Below are positions 10,271 through 19,503 of a stretch of DNA of 64,000 nt, piece by piece (position 1 is the stretch's first letter; every line of letters starts with the position of its first letter). This stretch comes from Wolbachia pipientis (GTDB taxonomy: Bacteria > Pseudomonadota > Alphaproteobacteria > Rickettsiales > Anaplasmataceae). A model generated the notes under the pieces. The model saw only the letters and a program-made list of their open reading frames with translations. It did no database searches and was not told the DNA's origin. Position numbers and translations under genes: made by a program. The stretch spans positions 62,001 through 126,000 of the forward strand of contig NZ_JAUCRB010000001.1 of NCBI RefSeq assembly GCF_030373985.1. The letters are read 5' to 3'.

Positions 10271-10777
10271 ATGGATTTGAGTAAGATAACTTCAACACCA
10301 GGCGCAGTGAATGTGATAATTGAAATAGGTGCTAATGCTGAGCCTGTAAAATATGAATTTGATAAAGAACTGGGATTATTACGAGTTGACAGATTTTTAT
10401 CTACTTCGATGGCCTATCCTTGCAATTATGGGTTTATACCAAATACCTGTGCAAGTGATGGTGATCCTGTAGATGTTTTGGTATTAACTCAGTTCCCCTT
10501 AGCATCTGGTGTTTTAATATCGGTGTGTCCAATAGGTGCTCTACTTACTAAGGATGAGAAAGGAGAAGATGAAAAAGTATTAGCTGTGCCTGTCTCAAGC
10601 GTTGATAGCTATTACGATAACGTGAAAGACTATTCTGATTTACCTAAAAAACTACTGGATAAGATTACTCATTTCTTTTCACACTATAAAGATCTAGAGA
10701 AAGGAAAAACAGTAACAGTTGGAAGGTGGGTTGATATGGAGGAGGCTAAAAAAATCATTGAAAACGCTATTGAGTGA
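10271..10777 (+). CDS. ppa: inorganic pyrophosphatase
   Basis: 168 aa, family I soluble pyrophosphatase. Hydrolyses PPi to two phosphates and so drives biosynthetic reactions. The signature DGDPVDVLVL (60-69) supplies metal-binding Asp residues; downstream are DEKVLAVP and the C-terminal GRWVDMEEA segment. YPCNYGFIP precedes the active site. The length is normal. Followed by about 175 nt without a gene and then tRNA-Ser. Confidence 0.96.
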   Translation: MDLSKITSTPGAVNVIIEIGANAEPVKYEFDKELGLLRVDRFLSTSMAYPCNYGFIPNTCASDGDPVDVLVLTQFPLASGVLISVCPIGALLTKDEKGEDEKVLAVPVSSVDSYYDNVKDYSDLPKKLLDKITHFFSHYKDLEKGKTVTVGRWVDMEEAKKIIENAIE

Positions 10778-10952
10778 AGGCTGATGCTTATTAGTTTGGG
10801 TTGTTATGTTACAGTAAAGTTACAGTTATTGACTAGTTTAGAAAAGATTCTGCCATTTAACAGCGTACAATGCTACTGTTAAAAGCATTGGAAAGCTTGT
10901 GGAGTATTGATATTATATAGAGTTTGTCTTGAAGTAATAAATTTCAAGATTT

Positions 10953-11043
10953 GGAAGGGTGGCCGAGCGGCTGAAGGCGGCGGTTTGCTAAACCGTTATA
11001 CGGTTGAAAAGTCGTATCGAGGGTTCGAATCCCTCTCCTTCCG
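10953..11043 (+). tRNA. tRNA-Ser (GCT)
   Basis: 91 nt with the long variable arm of class II tRNAs (TATACGGTTGAAAAGTCGTA region). Acceptor GGAAGGG pairs with TCCTTCC (one G-U). The anticodon loop TTGCTAA gives GCT. The T arm is GAGGGTTCGAATCCCTC. Discriminator G, no encoded CCA. Confidence 0.95.
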
Positions 11044-11285
11044 CATACTATTTGACATGACATAAAACCTACCAAATTATCCTGTCTGAATATATAAACG
11101 TACTTAGCTTTATTGAGTTTTTTGTAATATGTTGCCATAAAATTCCACTTCTTTTGATCAAGCTACAGCAGCCTAAAGTAGGCAATAGTAACTTTATATA
11201 AAGTATAAAGAAATATATAAATTTTTGACTTTTTTATTGAAATGTACAACAGTTAAATTGTCCTATTTTTTAATAGGAGGAAATT

Positions 11286-13191
11286 ATGGGATCGAGTAAG
11301 TCGGGATTGTGAGAAATGTTGGCTTAAGCAAATAATGAAAATGATCTAAATAAGAGCAATGTAATTGAGCAAATAAAAAGTGAGTTAAAAGAAAAAGTTG
11401 TATACCAAGAGTAGGGGGAAGATGGATTCGGCATAAATCATCCATTTACTGTACAAAATGTCTATACTGAAGCAAGGTAATATAAAGTTATGTATTTGTA
11501 CATAGCTACTGCAATTGGTGCTACAAGTTTAGTGAGAGCTTTATTAGAAGCAAAAGGGATCGATGTTGATTCGGAGCCAAAGGCTTTCTTGATGAATTCA
11601 CTCCTGTGCAGTTAGCTGCTACGGAAGGCTATAAGGAGATAGCAGAGCTTCTAGTAGAAAAAAGGGCTGATGTTAATAAATGTAATAAAAATTCTTCTAA
11701 AAAAAGAAGACGCTCCTTTACAGTTAGCCGTTAAAAATAACCATACTGAGCTAGTGGAGCTTCTAGTAGTAAATGCTAAGGTAGATATAGTAGACGGAAC
11801 AAAAATAATCTTTTACACTATGCTGACACTCATTGTAGTGGAGCAACAATACTAACTCTGATAATAAAGGGTGTGAGTCCTTGGTTAAAAATTCTAATAA
11901 CAGGACTCCGGTGGACATTTATACATCTAAATATACACATGAATCTGGATATTTGGTGCAGTTGAAGAAAGCAAAGAATTGAAGTACTATAGTTTTTATT
12001 CGATGTTGCCGTTAGGTGCTATAATAGTAATATCAACTTTTGCAGCTGGTATGGCCGCATCCGGTATAGTTGCATCTACTATAGTTTATAGTTGTGCCAG
12101 AGATATTATATGTAATAGTGGGATTGTACTTGCGCTTGCATTTATAGCTCAATATATTATATCCAAAGTGTGTGAAATCTAGTGCTAAGGCAGCCAAAAA
12201 GGTGCAGAGTTTTGATATAATAAACACTAATGATAAGGAGAAATGAGCTGACCCAACAGAACTGCCTGACAAAAAGAAATTTCTTGTAAAGGAGGCAAAT
12301 TTTTTAGTCTCAGTGATCTAGTTAAACGAAAAGAGGACGACTTCTCAATAGAATTGGTCGATTATACTCAATTGGGAGAAAAAGTAACGCTTGATGATGT
12401 TATTGTTTCAGACCAAGTAAGGAGAGAATTAAAAATGATTTGTGGCTATATATCTGAAAAAAAGGAAGGAAGCACTCAAAGGGCTAGGTTGCAAAATACC
12501 AACAGGCTATGTTTTATACGTTCTACTGAAAATGGTAAAACTCTTATTGTTCGTGCAATTGCACGTGAAGCTAATTCTAAGTTTATTAACGTTTCTAGAT
12601 TTGAGTGTATACAAAAATATGTTGGACATGGTGCACATTACACAAAAGCTCTTTTTAAAAAAGTGAGAGAAAATGCTCCATGCATAGTTTTTATAGATTA
12701 AATAGATGCTGTTTGTGCAAAACGTAGTGATGGTAATAGAGGTAGTGATGAGGAGCGCAACCGGATTGTAAATTAGTTTTTAACTGAGCTTGGTGTTTTT
12801 AACTCCATGGAAGGTGTGAAGGTAATTGCTGCAATTGATCGTCTAGAGAGTTTAGATGAATCGGTAATTAGACCAGGTCGACTCTCTAAACATATTAAAA
12901 TTCCTTTGCCAGACGAAAGCCTATGTGAAAAAATATTTAACTTTATGTAAAGGAAGTACCTACGGCACTAGAAGTAAATCTGGCAAAACTTGCGGGTGAA
13001 ACTGGTGGTTTTTCAGGAGCTGGTCTAGAAGATTTGGTAAATGAAGCAAAACTCCGTGCTGTAGAAAGAATTTCCGGAGAAAAGCTAGAAAACAACAGCG
13101 TACAGACACCATGGATGATCTTGACAATGTCCTTTATAATCTTAAGAAGAAGCCTCAAGAGCCTGAGAATAGGGAAGTCGAAGTAACATAA
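11286..13191 (+). pseudogene. broken ankyrin-TM-AAA (FtsH-like) fusion gene
   Basis: Reads as one decayed gene. After a good ribosome site (TAGGAGG) and ATG at 11286, the frame has stops at codons 9 and 14 and again near 11415 and 11476. Ankyrin units follow (ATSLVRALLEAKGIDVD, TPVQLAATEGYKEIAELL, APLQLAVKNNHTELVELL; 11490-11820). Two hydrophobic helices come next at 11979-12180. A linker then leads in frame to an AAA domain (12290-13191). That domain has a degenerate Walker A ending ENGKTLIVRAIA, Walker B-like CIVFID, RPGRLSKHIKIPLPDE, and a lid helix GFSGAGLEDLVNEAKLRA. At least five stops or frameshifts are present. No metallopeptidase domain follows the AAA part, unlike FtsH. Confidence 0.7.
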
Positions 13192-13377
13192 TATCTAATT
13201 GTAATACTTGTGAGCCTTTTATGCAGGGTCTTCTTATTTTACACTCATTATGCTAAGGGAACTTACTGTACACTGCAAAAGTTCCCAATCGCTATCCATT
13301 TCCCATGCCCATTTTTTACTATGGATTAATTGTTTGATTATAGTATCATCTTAATCAAGCTTATGCTTGGAATATTT

Positions 13378-14625
13378 ATGAAGAGTATTTTATACTTTAC
13401 ATTGTTATTTATCATGTTTGGCTCGTTGAGCCTGCTTGCTGTGGAGCAAGTAGAAAGAAAAAAAACTGATGCAGATGAATCGATTAGTTCTGTTCATGAT
13501 AATGTGGATATAAGGAAAAGTCTAAAACAAGATGCGCCGGAAAGCACAGCCCAAAGAACCAAGCCTGAGTCTTCCAAAAGCGACCCTATGAGCGTTGATA
13601 AGTTGAATGTCAAAAAAACACAAGATACCAAGATTGAAGGAGCGACCAATAAAAAAGAACCACAATACGATGAAAACAAAACTCCAACGGATGAAAAAGC
13701 TATAGGTGGAAGTGAGAAGGGTGATAAAGATTTGCCAAATCTAGGTGACAACCTGCCAAAAGAGAGTAAAGATGAAGTTACCCCAGATTTGTCAAGTGTG
13801 ACCAATAAGGAAATGGGCAAAAATTTGGCTTTACCCTCAAGCGCTAGTCTAAATGAAAGTGCAGTTGATCTGCGAAAAGATCTACAAATTAATGAAAAGG
13901 TTGATGTAGAAGAGAATAAGCCCTTAGAAAATAATACAGATAAATTGTTAGAAGAAAAAAAAGAAAAGGTAGAAAATCAAACTGGAGAAGGAGAAGTGAA
14001 AGGATTAGCTAAAGATCATAATGGAAAAAATCAAGTAAAACCTATCACTAAAGAGGATGAAAAAAGCAAACAGGAAGAAAAGAAAGATTTACAAAAATGG
14101 ACAAAGTTAAACAGAGAACAAGCAAAAGAATGGTATCATAAAGATACACAAAGTAAATCTATATATAAGCGACAATACGATACTCTTAATGAGCATCTTC
14201 CAACAACCATATTTATTAATGACTATAGTACACAGCTTTTTTACTGCATTAAAAAGAACAACTTAGTTTGTTTGAGAGGGATAATAAGTAAGTTGGAAAA
14301 GCTTGGATTAACAACTCAAGAAGTATTGAAGTTTAGAAACAAGCTTGGAAATACCCCTCTAATTTACGCAGTTAAGCGAGGTGAGATAGATGTAGTACGT
14401 TTTCTCTTATTACAAGGTGCTGATCCTAAAGTAGTTAATAATAATCTTCAATCTCCCATTGATATAGCGATTAAAAGAGGACGAGTTGATATGATAAACG
14501 CCATTGCTGAAATGACACCATATCTTTTAGAGTATAAGAGGATAGACAACAAAGAAAGCCTAGAAATGTATGATTGGGCTGTAAAGACAAAAGAAAATAA
14601 TGAATTGCAGTGCAGTAAAGATTAA
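13378..14625 (+). CDS. exported ankyrin-repeat protein
   Basis: 415 aa from ATG at 13378 (an upstream in-frame ATG at 13330 would bury the signal peptide, so the internal start is preferred). N-terminal signal: MKSILYF then hydrophobic LLFIMFGSLSLLA. Residues about 25-250 are acidic, lysine/glutamate-rich low complexity, probably disordered. The C-terminal third has two or more ankyrin units (GNTPLIYAVKRGEIDVVRFL, SPIDIAIKRGRVDMINAI). Export would place it in the periplasm or beyond. The next gene begins 5 nt after the stop and also encodes an exported repeat protein, so the two likely form one operon. Confidence 0.85.
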   Translation: MKSILYFTLLFIMFGSLSLLAVEQVERKKTDADESISSVHDNVDIRKSLKQDAPESTAQRTKPESSKSDPMSVDKLNVKKTQDTKIEGATNKKEPQYDENKTPTDEKAIGGSEKGDKDLPNLGDNLPKESKDEVTPDLSSVTNKEMGKNLALPSSASLNESAVDLRKDLQINEKVDVEENKPLENNTDKLLEEKKEKVENQTGEGEVKGLAKDHNGKNQVKPITKEDEKSKQEEKKDLQKWTKLNREQAKEWYHKDTQSKSIYKRQYDTLNEHLPTTIFINDYSTQLFYCIKKNNLVCLRGIISKLEKLGLTTQEVLKFRNKLGNTPLIYAVKRGEIDVVRFLLLQGADPKVVNNNLQSPIDIAIKRGRVDMINAIAEMTPYLLEYKRIDNKESLEMYDWAVKTKENNELQCSKD

Positions 14626-14629
14626 GAAG

Positions 14630-16423
14630 ATGATTAGATTTTTGGTATTAATTTTAATTGGTCATTTGTGTTACGGAAATGAAGTAAACGATATAAAAAA
14701 TTTGATTAGTGGTTTTTTGGACACTTTACATGAGGTAAAGTATGTGTCTTACAGTAAAAAAGACTTTGCTGAATTTCTAGTACGTTGCCGCAAAGAAGGT
14801 GTGCCAGAAGATTTTGGAAAAGGTTTTGGTTCTAACTTAAATGGAGCTAATTTTAGTCGATTGTACCTCAATGGATCTATTTTTGATGGAGTCAGTTTAA
14901 TTGGTGCTGATTTTTCTCATACTGACTTGTCAGGTGTATCCTTTATTAATGCTGATTTGCGTGGGGCCAATTTTTCCAATGCTAATTTGCAAGGTATAAG
15001 AATAAGAGGTACAAATTTGAGTTTTGCAAAATTTGTTTCTGCAAATTTGACAGATATTATATTTGATCAGTCTAATATTAGTTATACTGAATTTATGAGC
15101 TCTGATCTCAAAAAGGCAAGGATGAACAATATAACTGGTTTACATACTAATTTTTCAAATGTCAAAATGAGTTTTTCTAGCCTATTAAACTCGAATGTTA
15201 GTTATGTAAATTTTAGCGATAGTGAAATAAGCGATACTGTTATGCAGAAAAGCAATCTTGATAATGCAAATTTTTTTGGAGTGGATTTATGTAAATTAAA
15301 AATACAGTTTTCCTCGTTGAAGAACGCTAGTATATACGGTGCAGAAATAAGAAAGTCAGATTTTACAGGTAGTGATCTTTCTAATGTCTGCCTTAATTCT
15401 TCTGCTATAATTGACAGTAATTTTAATAGAGTTAATTTGAGCAACGCGCAGATTTCTTATGTAGATGATGATAATTCAAGTTTTGTGCAATCTATACTGA
15501 GTGCTTCTAAAATAAAGCATTCATATGCTTCTGAAGTAAACTTTCAGGATGCTGATTTATCTAATATTGATATTAGTTTTAGTGAGCTGCATCGAGTTAA
15601 TATCTCTGATTCTGACATTCGTCACGGAAAGTTTTATAATACTAAAGTTACAAATTCTAATATGAACGGTTCGTTCCTTGACCATGCGTTATTTACCTCT
15701 ACAGAAATAGAAGGTGCAGACCTTTCTGCAGTTTCAATGTACAAGGTTAAAGTACAAGACTCCCAAATTTATAATAGCAAACTTTCTTACCATAGTATTG
15801 ATTCTGGTGAAATAGAAAGCTCAACGTTTTTTAATTTAATAGCAGATAACTCAAGTTGGTCTAATTTAAAAGTAACTAATTCGAATTTTGTTGAAAGCGA
15901 TTTCAAATTTTCTTTGCTTCACGATAGTATCTTTAAGAAAACAAGCCTTTTTCTCAACAATTTCAATAATTCAACAATTGGTAATACATCTTTTTACTCT
16001 TCAAGTATATACAAAGGCTCGGTTGTTGATACTCATTTAACAGATTGTAGGTTTGATCATTCAATTTTGATTAACAATGAAGGGCAGGAAAAGCTTATGG
16101 GTTTAGAAAGTGCCATAACCTCAATTGAAGGTTTGCAAGAAGAGATATTGCGGGATAAAAAGTTTGATGTAAATTATGCTTACTTTGAATTTAAGGATAT
16201 GAATCTAGAAAACACTGATTTTTCTGGTTCAATATTAAGTAGAGCAAAGTTTGTAAATGTTAATTTAAATAAGGCAAACCTCGGAAAAGCCGATTTGCGC
16301 TATGTTCTTTTTGATAATTCTTCTCTTATTGGTACCAATTTATCAAATTCTAACTTAGACCATTCTAGCTTTTTAAAATCTGATTTGAAGAGTGCTATAT
16401 TAGAAAATTCAAAGTCTAATTGA
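14630..16423 (+). CDS. exported pentapeptide-repeat protein
   Basis: 597 aa from ATG at 14630; an upstream start at 14600 would overlap the ankyrin gene and precede the signal peptide. N-terminus MIRFLVLILIGHLCYG looks like a signal peptide. From about residue 65 to the end it is almost continuous A(D/N)LXX-type repeats (ANFSRLYLNGSIFDGVSL, ADLRGANFSNANLQG, and DFSGSILSRAKFVN near the end), predicted to form a right-handed quadrilateral beta-helix. One interruption near residues 485-530 (EGQEKLMG...) may be a loop. Function is unknown; a surface or host-facing role is inference. Cotranscription with the ankyrin gene is likely. Confidence 0.88.
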   Translation: MIRFLVLILIGHLCYGNEVNDIKNLISGFLDTLHEVKYVSYSKKDFAEFLVRCRKEGVPEDFGKGFGSNLNGANFSRLYLNGSIFDGVSLIGADFSHTDLSGVSFINADLRGANFSNANLQGIRIRGTNLSFAKFVSANLTDIIFDQSNISYTEFMSSDLKKARMNNITGLHTNFSNVKMSFSSLLNSNVSYVNFSDSEISDTVMQKSNLDNANFFGVDLCKLKIQFSSLKNASIYGAEIRKSDFTGSDLSNVCLNSSAIIDSNFNRVNLSNAQISYVDDDNSSFVQSILSASKIKHSYASEVNFQDADLSNIDISFSELHRVNISDSDIRHGKFYNTKVTNSNMNGSFLDHALFTSTEIEGADLSAVSMYKVKVQDSQIYNSKLSYHSIDSGEIESSTFFNLIADNSSWSNLKVTNSNFVESDFKFSLLHDSIFKKTSLFLNNFNNSTIGNTSFYSSSIYKGSVVDTHLTDCRFDHSILINNEGQEKLMGLESAITSIEGLQEEILRDKKFDVNYAYFEFKDMNLENTDFSGSILSRAKFVNVNLNKANLGKADLRYVLFDNSSLIGTNLSNSNLDHSSFLKSDLKSAILENSKSN

Positions 16424-16471
16424 ATGAGAAACTCTATAATGTATTTTTGTTAAATTATCTAGAAAAGGAAA

Positions 16472-17068
16472 ATGGCCGTAAAGAGTGATAGTGTACTATT
16501 GGTTCTATCTTCTCCTTCTGGAGCTGGGAAGACTACCATATTAGAGAAGTTACTTGAACGGTCAACTAACTTAGTTAGGTCTGTTTCTATAACTACGCGC
16601 AAACCTCGCCCCGGTGAGGTAGACGGAAAAGACTATTTTTTCGTTACCGAAGAAAAGTTTCGCGAATTATGTGAGACCGGTCAAATGCTTGAATATGCCA
16701 AAGTTTTTGAGAGTTTTTATGGTATACCAAGAGATTTTATAGAACAGAACTTAAGCAATGGAATAAGTATTTTACTTAGTATAGATTGGCAAGGAGCGTT
16801 TCATTTATTTAAGCTTATGAGGGAAAAAGTTGTAAGTGTTTTTATACTTCCCCCCTCAATGGAAGAGCTTAGGTTACGCTTGCAAAAGCGTAATAGTGAC
16901 AGTGCAAGTGAAATAGAACGCAGATTAGCCGAAGCCCAGAAAGAAATGAGTAAACGTGATAGATATGATTATGTAATAATCAATGATGATGTTGATAAAA
17001 GTGTAGAAGAGATAAGTCTTATATTAAATAAAGAAAGGCTTAAAAGATCAAAAGAAAGACCAAATTAG
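16472..17068 (+). CDS. gmk: guanylate kinase
   Basis: 198 aa. Phosphorylates GMP to GDP using ATP. The P-loop SSPSGAGKTT (13-22), GMP-binding segment SITTRKPRPGEVDGKDYFFV (about 39-58), DWQGA (ATP/GMP lid border) and RLAEAQKEM (C-terminal) are all in order. Starts about 48 nt after the pentapeptide gene and ends 40 nt before the convergent dksA. Confidence 0.96.
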   Translation: MAVKSDSVLLVLSSPSGAGKTTILEKLLERSTNLVRSVSITTRKPRPGEVDGKDYFFVTEEKFRELCETGQMLEYAKVFESFYGIPRDFIEQNLSNGISILLSIDWQGAFHLFKLMREKVVSVFILPPSMEELRLRLQKRNSDSASEIERRLAEAQKEMSKRDRYDYVIINDDVDKSVEEISLILNKERLKRSKERPN

Positions 17069-17107
17069 TAGGTTCATTGAGCATTCTCAACATTCCCACG
17101 TTTCCAA

Positions 17108-17485
17108 TTAATCGTCAACATTGTACACGTTCTTTTCTTTTTCTAATCTCTCTTGTTCTTCAATACAGAACGTAGCAAGTGGATTGGCTTTAAGTCTTTC
17201 TATTCCTATTTCTTCCCCTGTTCCCTCACAGTAACCGTAGATGCCTAATTTTATTTTTTCTAACGCATCCTTGATTTTTTCTTTTCTATCTTTTCTGCGC
17301 TTGATTAATTTTTCATTTTCACTATCTTCATCAGAATAGTATGCATTATCTTCTAATTCTTGCTTCTCCAGCTCAGCGAGCATCAATTGTAACTTTGAGC
17401 TGAAGTACCCCAGCTGTTTTACATTCATGTATTCTTCGTCTTCTGAAGGAACGTAATGTTCTGATAGTTTTGGTGATTCTTCCAT
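17108..17485 (-). CDS. dksA: DksA/TraR family transcription factor
   Basis: 125 aa. RNA-polymerase secondary-channel protein that modulates promoter use with ppGpp in other bacteria. An acidic N-terminus is followed by a coiled coil (about 25-80) and the globular segment IYGYCEGTGEEIGIERL...FCIEEQE. Only two of the four zinc-finger cysteines remain. As I recall, loss of the zinc ligands is usual for alphaproteobacterial DksA, so this is not decay by itself. Convergent with gmk and divergent from ccmB. Confidence 0.9.
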   Translation of the reverse strand: MEESPKLSEHYVPSEDEEYMNVKQLGYFSSKLQLMLAELEKQELEDNAYYSDEDSENEKLIKRRKDRKEKIKDALEKIKLGIYGYCEGTGEEIGIERLKANPLATFCIEEQERLEKEKNVYNVDD

Positions 17486-17591
17486 AACTGCATTATTAAT
17501 TAGATAATAAAACCTGTATAACTTGCAAATCAGAAGTTATACTATCTCAAAGTAAATACTATAATTTATAATAAACATTTAAAAGCCTAGT

Positions 17592-18239
17592 ATGATTGGC
17601 TTAATAAAAAAGTTAGTAATAGATAATAAGGGCTTTACTTATATAACATGTATTTTTATTATAATGTTAAGCCTGTCTTCATTCACACTTGAAAACAATA
17701 GTAAGCAAGAGGTCATGTTAACGTTAACATGGATATGCGCTACATTTGTTTTGCAAATCTCTACAAATAATTTGTTTATTTCTGATTATCATGACGGAAT
17801 ATTAGAGCAAATCTTCATACAGCCAATTTCTTCTAAGCTTATAATTGCTTATAAAATTTTCGCTCACTGGCTATTGTTTGGATTGCCAATTTCGTTGATT
17901 TCTTGCATGTTTAGCTTCGTAGTTCTGGGTAATGGTATTGAATACTCAATAACAGTGGGTCTATCTTTATTGCTTAATACACTAATAGTAATTAATATCT
18001 CAGCTACTGGAAATGCATTAGTGGCTGGCCGAAATAGCTTAACATCAGGAATATCACAGATTCTTGTTTTGCCAATTGTAATGCCAGCATTTGTATACTT
18101 TAAACTACTAGTTCAATTTAAAAGTTTGTCCTTGAATGCCAATATATTGCTTATTACTGCTCTAATTTTTGCTATTCTGATAGTCAATAGCACTATAGCT
18201 GCTCATATGGCATTGAAATTTGCTGTAGAGCAGGATTAG
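17592..18239 (+). CDS. ccmB: haem exporter subunit CcmB
   Basis: 215 aa with six predicted membrane helices. Membrane subunit of the CcmABCD haem-export/cytochrome c maturation system I. N-terminal MIGLIKKLVIDNKG, the conserved DYHDGILEQIFIQPIS loop (about 76-92) and the long hydrophobic C-terminal half match the family. The usual partners ccmA and ccmC are not adjacent. A solitary ccmB fits the scattered ccm genes known in Rickettsiales. Confidence 0.88.
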   Translation: MIGLIKKLVIDNKGFTYITCIFIIMLSLSSFTLENNSKQEVMLTLTWICATFVLQISTNNLFISDYHDGILEQIFIQPISSKLIIAYKIFAHWLLFGLPISLISCMFSFVVLGNGIEYSITVGLSLLLNTLIVINISATGNALVAGRNSLTSGISQILVLPIVMPAFVYFKLLVQFKSLSLNANILLITALIFAILIVNSTIAAHMALKFAVEQD

Positions 18240-18250
18240 CAAATTTTCCA

Positions 18251-18904
18251 TTATTCCATAGAAGATCTGCTACCGGTAAAGTCTAAACTTACCAAATACA
18301 TTTCTGTAGATTCAGATCTACTTGATTTTGGTTTAAAGTATTTCACTTTTTTAAACATTTTTTTTAACTCGTTGAAAAAATCTTTATCAGACTCTCCTTG
18401 AAGAATTTTTACTACAAACTTACCACCATGATTTAGGAAATGCTTTGCAAGACTCAGTGTTGCTTCACATAAAAGCATAATTCTAATATGATCCAGCGAC
18501 TTTAAACCACAAGATTCTGGAGCCATATCAGATAAAATTACATCAAATTTTTGATCTTTAAATTTTTCCTTTAAAATTTTAAGCTCATTTATAATATTGC
18601 ATTTTATATATTCTACTCCATTAATCATGTTTACTGGCTTCATATCAATAGCAACTACATTTGCACCTTTCTGAGCTGCAACTTGTGACCATCCACCAGG
18701 AGAAGCACCAAGATCAATAATTTTTTGCCCTGCTTGGAGTAACTCAAATTTATTATCTATTTCTATCAATTTATATGCCGAGCGCGATCTGTAGCCATCC
18801 TTATTAGTTTCTTGTACGTACTTGTCATTTAAATGACGATGTAGCCACCTTGTTGAAGATAATTTTCGGCCTTTAGCTGTTTTTACTCTAGTTTTTATTG
18901 CCAA
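18251..18904 (-). CDS. rlmE: 23S rRNA 2'-O-methyltransferase (FtsJ/RrmJ)
   Basis: 217 aa. Methylates the 2'-O of the A-loop uridine of 23S rRNA (U2552 in E. coli) with SAM. RSRSAYKLIEID supplies the first catalytic Lys; the SAM loop is DLGASPGGWSQVAA; DVILSDMAP supplies the Asp; FVVKILQG supplies the second Lys; SRSESTEMYLV supplies the Glu, completing the K-D-K-E tetrad. Last of three minus-strand genes (tolC-popZ-rlmE) with 13-19 nt gaps. Confidence 0.95.
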   Translation of the reverse strand: MAIKTRVKTAKGRKLSSTRWLHRHLNDKYVQETNKDGYRSRSAYKLIEIDNKFELLQAGQKIIDLGASPGGWSQVAAQKGANVVAIDMKPVNMINGVEYIKCNIINELKILKEKFKDQKFDVILSDMAPESCGLKSLDHIRIMLLCEATLSLAKHFLNHGGKFVVKILQGESDKDFFNELKKMFKKVKYFKPKSSRSESTEMYLVSLDFTGSRSSME

Positions 18905-18917
18905 TGTCCTATAAAAA

Positions 18918-19484
18918 TCACTTACTATTGATTATGTCTTTGAGCTCCTTTTCGACTACTTCTTTAACCAGTGTATGTAGGTACTTATTTAGCCATTCTG
19001 ACAACTGAGGTTTTAAGAGAGATGTAACTAATTCTTCAACAGTAAGGTTTGCTTTTTTTTGTTGTTTATACTGTAATTCAATTTGCATTTTTTCAAGTAA
19101 CTTTTTAATCTCTTTCATATTTTCTTTTAAAACTAAATGGTCGTTATTTTGCGCCTGTAAGCTACTGTCATCCATTTTGTTGCTACTAATTTGGTTATTG
19201 TGCTGCAAACAAACATCTTTTTCTTCCTCTAAATTGTGACTATGACCGTTAAGTTTGCTATCATTGAAAGCAATTTCCTCACCCTGATCATTATTGTTGA
19301 TATCTTCTTTTTCGTTGTTCTCCTCTTTATTGTCTTCCTCTAGATCTTCTAAATACTTCTCTTCAAGGTACAGAACATCATCATCTTCCTCCGCTTTATC
19401 GTCGCTTGCGTTTTTGCCCGATATAGCTCTTTTTATATCCTCTAGGATGTCTTTTACAGATTGATTGTTTTGTTCATTAGTCAT
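18918..19484 (-). CDS. popZ: PopZ-like polar organizing protein (DUF2497)
   Basis: 188 aa. The N-terminal helix SVKDILEDIKRAISGK (9-24) and C-terminal TVEELVTSLLKPQLSEWLNK plus a basic-acidic oligomerisation helix match the two conserved ends of PopZ/DUF2497 proteins. The middle is very acidic and asparagine-rich, as expected for the disordered PopZ linker. In Caulobacter PopZ forms a polar matrix anchoring the chromosome partition machinery; the role here is inferred. It sits directly after tolC, an order I recall in other Alphaproteobacteria. Confidence 0.82.
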   Translation of the reverse strand: MTNEQNNQSVKDILEDIKRAISGKNASDDKAEEDDDVLYLEEKYLEDLEEDNKEENNEKEDINNNDQGEEIAFNDSKLNGHSHNLEEEKDVCLQHNNQISSNKMDDSSLQAQNNDHLVLKENMKEIKKLLEKMQIELQYKQQKKANLTVEELVTSLLKPQLSEWLNKYLHTLVKEVVEKELKDIINSK

Positions 19485-19503
19485 AACGCTAATACCATTA
19501 AAT

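Noticed and set aside
10944-11138. Minus-strand frame with GIRTLD...PLGHPSKS
   Set aside because: It is the antisense of tRNA-Ser; such translated tRNA frames are a well-known artefact.
17108-17485. DksA with two of four zinc cysteines missing as a decay signal
   Set aside because: I recall alphaproteobacterial DksA commonly lacking these cysteines, so this looks like the family state.
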